Positions 63,801 to 64,000 of a DNA stretch of 64,000 nt are shown here, in pieces (position 1 is the first letter of the stretch; each line of letters starts with the position of its first letter). The notes under the pieces were generated by a model, which was not told where the DNA came from, did no database searches, and worked only from the letters and a program-made list of their open reading frames with translations. Source of the DNA: Bacteroidales bacterium UBA5507 (GTDB lineage: Bacteria > Bacteroidota > Bacteroidia > Bacteroidales > Lentimicrobiaceae); NCBI GenBank assembly GCA_002426195.1, contig DIOT01000047.1, positions 310,705-374,704 on the forward strand, given 5' to 3'. Position numbers and translations under genes: made by a program.

Positions 63801-63982
63801 AGATTTCAGATTTGAAATTATTCAGTTATACCGGACAAGCCATACCATTTACACAAGAATCATCCTCAGCTAATGGCGGAACAATTAAAATCGTGAATAA
63901 GGAATTTTCCGGGATGTGCCTGCTTGTAATCATAACCGGCGACGGCACTGTACTGACAAGCAATGCACTGATAAACAAGTAA
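60842..63982 (+). CDS. Large T9SS-exported protein: unrecognised N-terminal domain, Ig-like, LamG, sorting domain
   Basis: The product has 1046 residues with a signal peptide at about 1-26. Residues about 35-540 are homologous to the lipoprotein at 53260-54990, sharing GIDKSNQDG (Asp123), GGDWWYDLMPNV (Asp160), ARMNAEKGTNYD, NASRLFY and NKTDFYGQN. A region of Ig/PKD-like repeats follows (about 570-740, ILSYTWDISGGTLTQ). A LamG domain comes next (about 750-945, AISCWIKCEQLG and HVTAVYTGYSTELYIDGVLD). A T9SS type A domain (about 965-1046, VWPNPSNGSFRIEL) ends the chain. It is probably an exported enzyme acting on the locus substrate outside the cell. Confidence 0.75.
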   Translation: MRIKDYFLRAFLIFFAAIISSVAYSQTGQISISRIGQMPNLPSPLIIKDWDAVTEAYDSYVFDLDKTGQYLPLIRIGSQGQFNYPDNTPIFLDTYVGGNNHLNVAEAINIMPAIIGASLIGIDKSNQDGHNWVAMTKDFYNSRNNQNVYLNNYSTSSGGDWWYDLMPNVYFYQMRSIYPDGVPEFDDQFITVAEQWLYCVNQLGGSSTPWSIPDMNHRAFNLITGQPNSSGVAEPESAGTIAWLLYNAWLNTGNRKYIEGAQQALDFLQGWQTNPSYELQLPYGTLIAARMNAEKGTNYDINKMLNWCFNRGPLRGWGAIVGNWGGYDVSGLIGEANDTGNDYAFVMNGFQQAAALAPLPKYDKRYARDIAKWILNMANASRLFYRTELPQENQDSYEWSLNNDPQAVIPHESMKEVWLGKSPFARGDAINGGWAATNLSLYSGSSVGYLAAVTDHTNIDGILQIDLNKTDFYGQNALASYLYYNPYNILQQVNVTLPEGTWGVYETLTETILTPMVSGQLQLSLPPGEARLIRLYNPDVTPVQAGSKLMAGDEILDFNYLYDFTALPRIKGLAIDQNPVLTNSTFIAYCTAENTQPGTQTLYTWFINDTQVATGTNSQPSLTAPATEGMFTLKCMVLSGGVTIEDTLHIHAVNIIPVPPVVTGIQSETPYTAAGGTNILTALTEPAPGEILSYTWDISGGTLTQITENSVSWQAPEAAGVYSVDVVVTNQDNASTTVSGNLLVKDTGMEIKDPIIWYPLDYNEQNFSRNDFHAVRQGATKTADARLIPSLAANFTQGSDIIYTPNRPELNFENAVAISCWIKCEQLGSERYIISHGSYQQRYKLSVTPEGYIRWTIKTSTGITDLDGSFVIELDRYYHVTAVYTGYSTELYIDGVLDSFDEYSGILQQADKNLTIGRVDNTETLYSWRGAIDEVKIWDTEISPLQISELKNQWATGLGDKEIEISSTVWPNPSNGSFRIELSDTHKISDLKLFSYTGQAIPFTQESSSANGGTIKIVNKEFSGMCLLVIITGDGTVLTSNALINK

Positions 63983-64000
63983 TGTTCTTTGTTCTTTGTT

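Noticed and set aside
1..64000. CRISPR arrays, insertion sequences, rRNA genes
   Set aside because: I looked for regularly spaced repeats, transposase-like proteins with terminal repeats and rRNA-like sequence and saw none.

Overview
This window is a chromosomal segment of a Bacteroidota bacterium. The evidence is SusC/SusD genes, a hybrid two-component system, C-terminal secretion domains of the type IX (T9SS) kind, alternative complex III, DUF4492 upstream of cydA, and promoter boxes of the form TAnnTTTG. The sequence is AT-rich. An aerobic or microaerobic lineage near Bacteroidales/Marinilabiliales fits best; the genus cannot be read from the sequence.

Layout. Positions 1-3402: the tail of an SH3-domain (BatE-like) gene, a TonB C-terminal-domain protein, a DUF3078 protein, mscL and yaaA. 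Positions 3557-6013: a signalling trio (AraC regulator, stand-alone receiver, PAS histidine kinase). Positions 6131-12767: a general and envelope stress region (SDR oxidoreductase, DUF892 ferritin-like protein, small charged proteins, YtxH, holin-like membrane protein, YihY/BrkB, a second PAS kinase, CsbD), followed by tRNA-Ser(CGA).

Positions 13204-26499 hold one long respiratory operon: actABCDEF (alternative complex III), a Sco-type copper chaperone, an aa3-type cytochrome c oxidase in the order I-III-IV-II, and heme O synthase. This is a complete quinol-to-oxygen chain. The ActA subunit carries two extra heme-c sites in an N-terminal extension. A second terminal oxidase, cytochrome bd, lies at 31125-34302 on the minus strand with DUF4492 in front and a previously unlisted 40-residue membrane peptide behind.

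Positions 26623-46549 are a mixed region: three T9SS cargo proteins, a CPA1 K+/H+ antiporter, a metal-binding lipoprotein, rsmE, a DUF4159 protein, two tandem cold-shock genes, valS and pruA.

Positions 46726-63982 form a polysaccharide utilisation locus: hybrid two-component sensor, GH130-family enzyme, MFS transporter, a lipoprotein of unrecognised family, SusC, SusD, a LamG lipoprotein, and a large T9SS-exported protein. The N-terminal half of that last protein is a paralogue of the unrecognised lipoprotein. A 21-bp direct repeat between the sensor gene and the GH130 gene is a good candidate operator. The paralogous pair is the best candidate in this window for an undescribed carbohydrate-active family.
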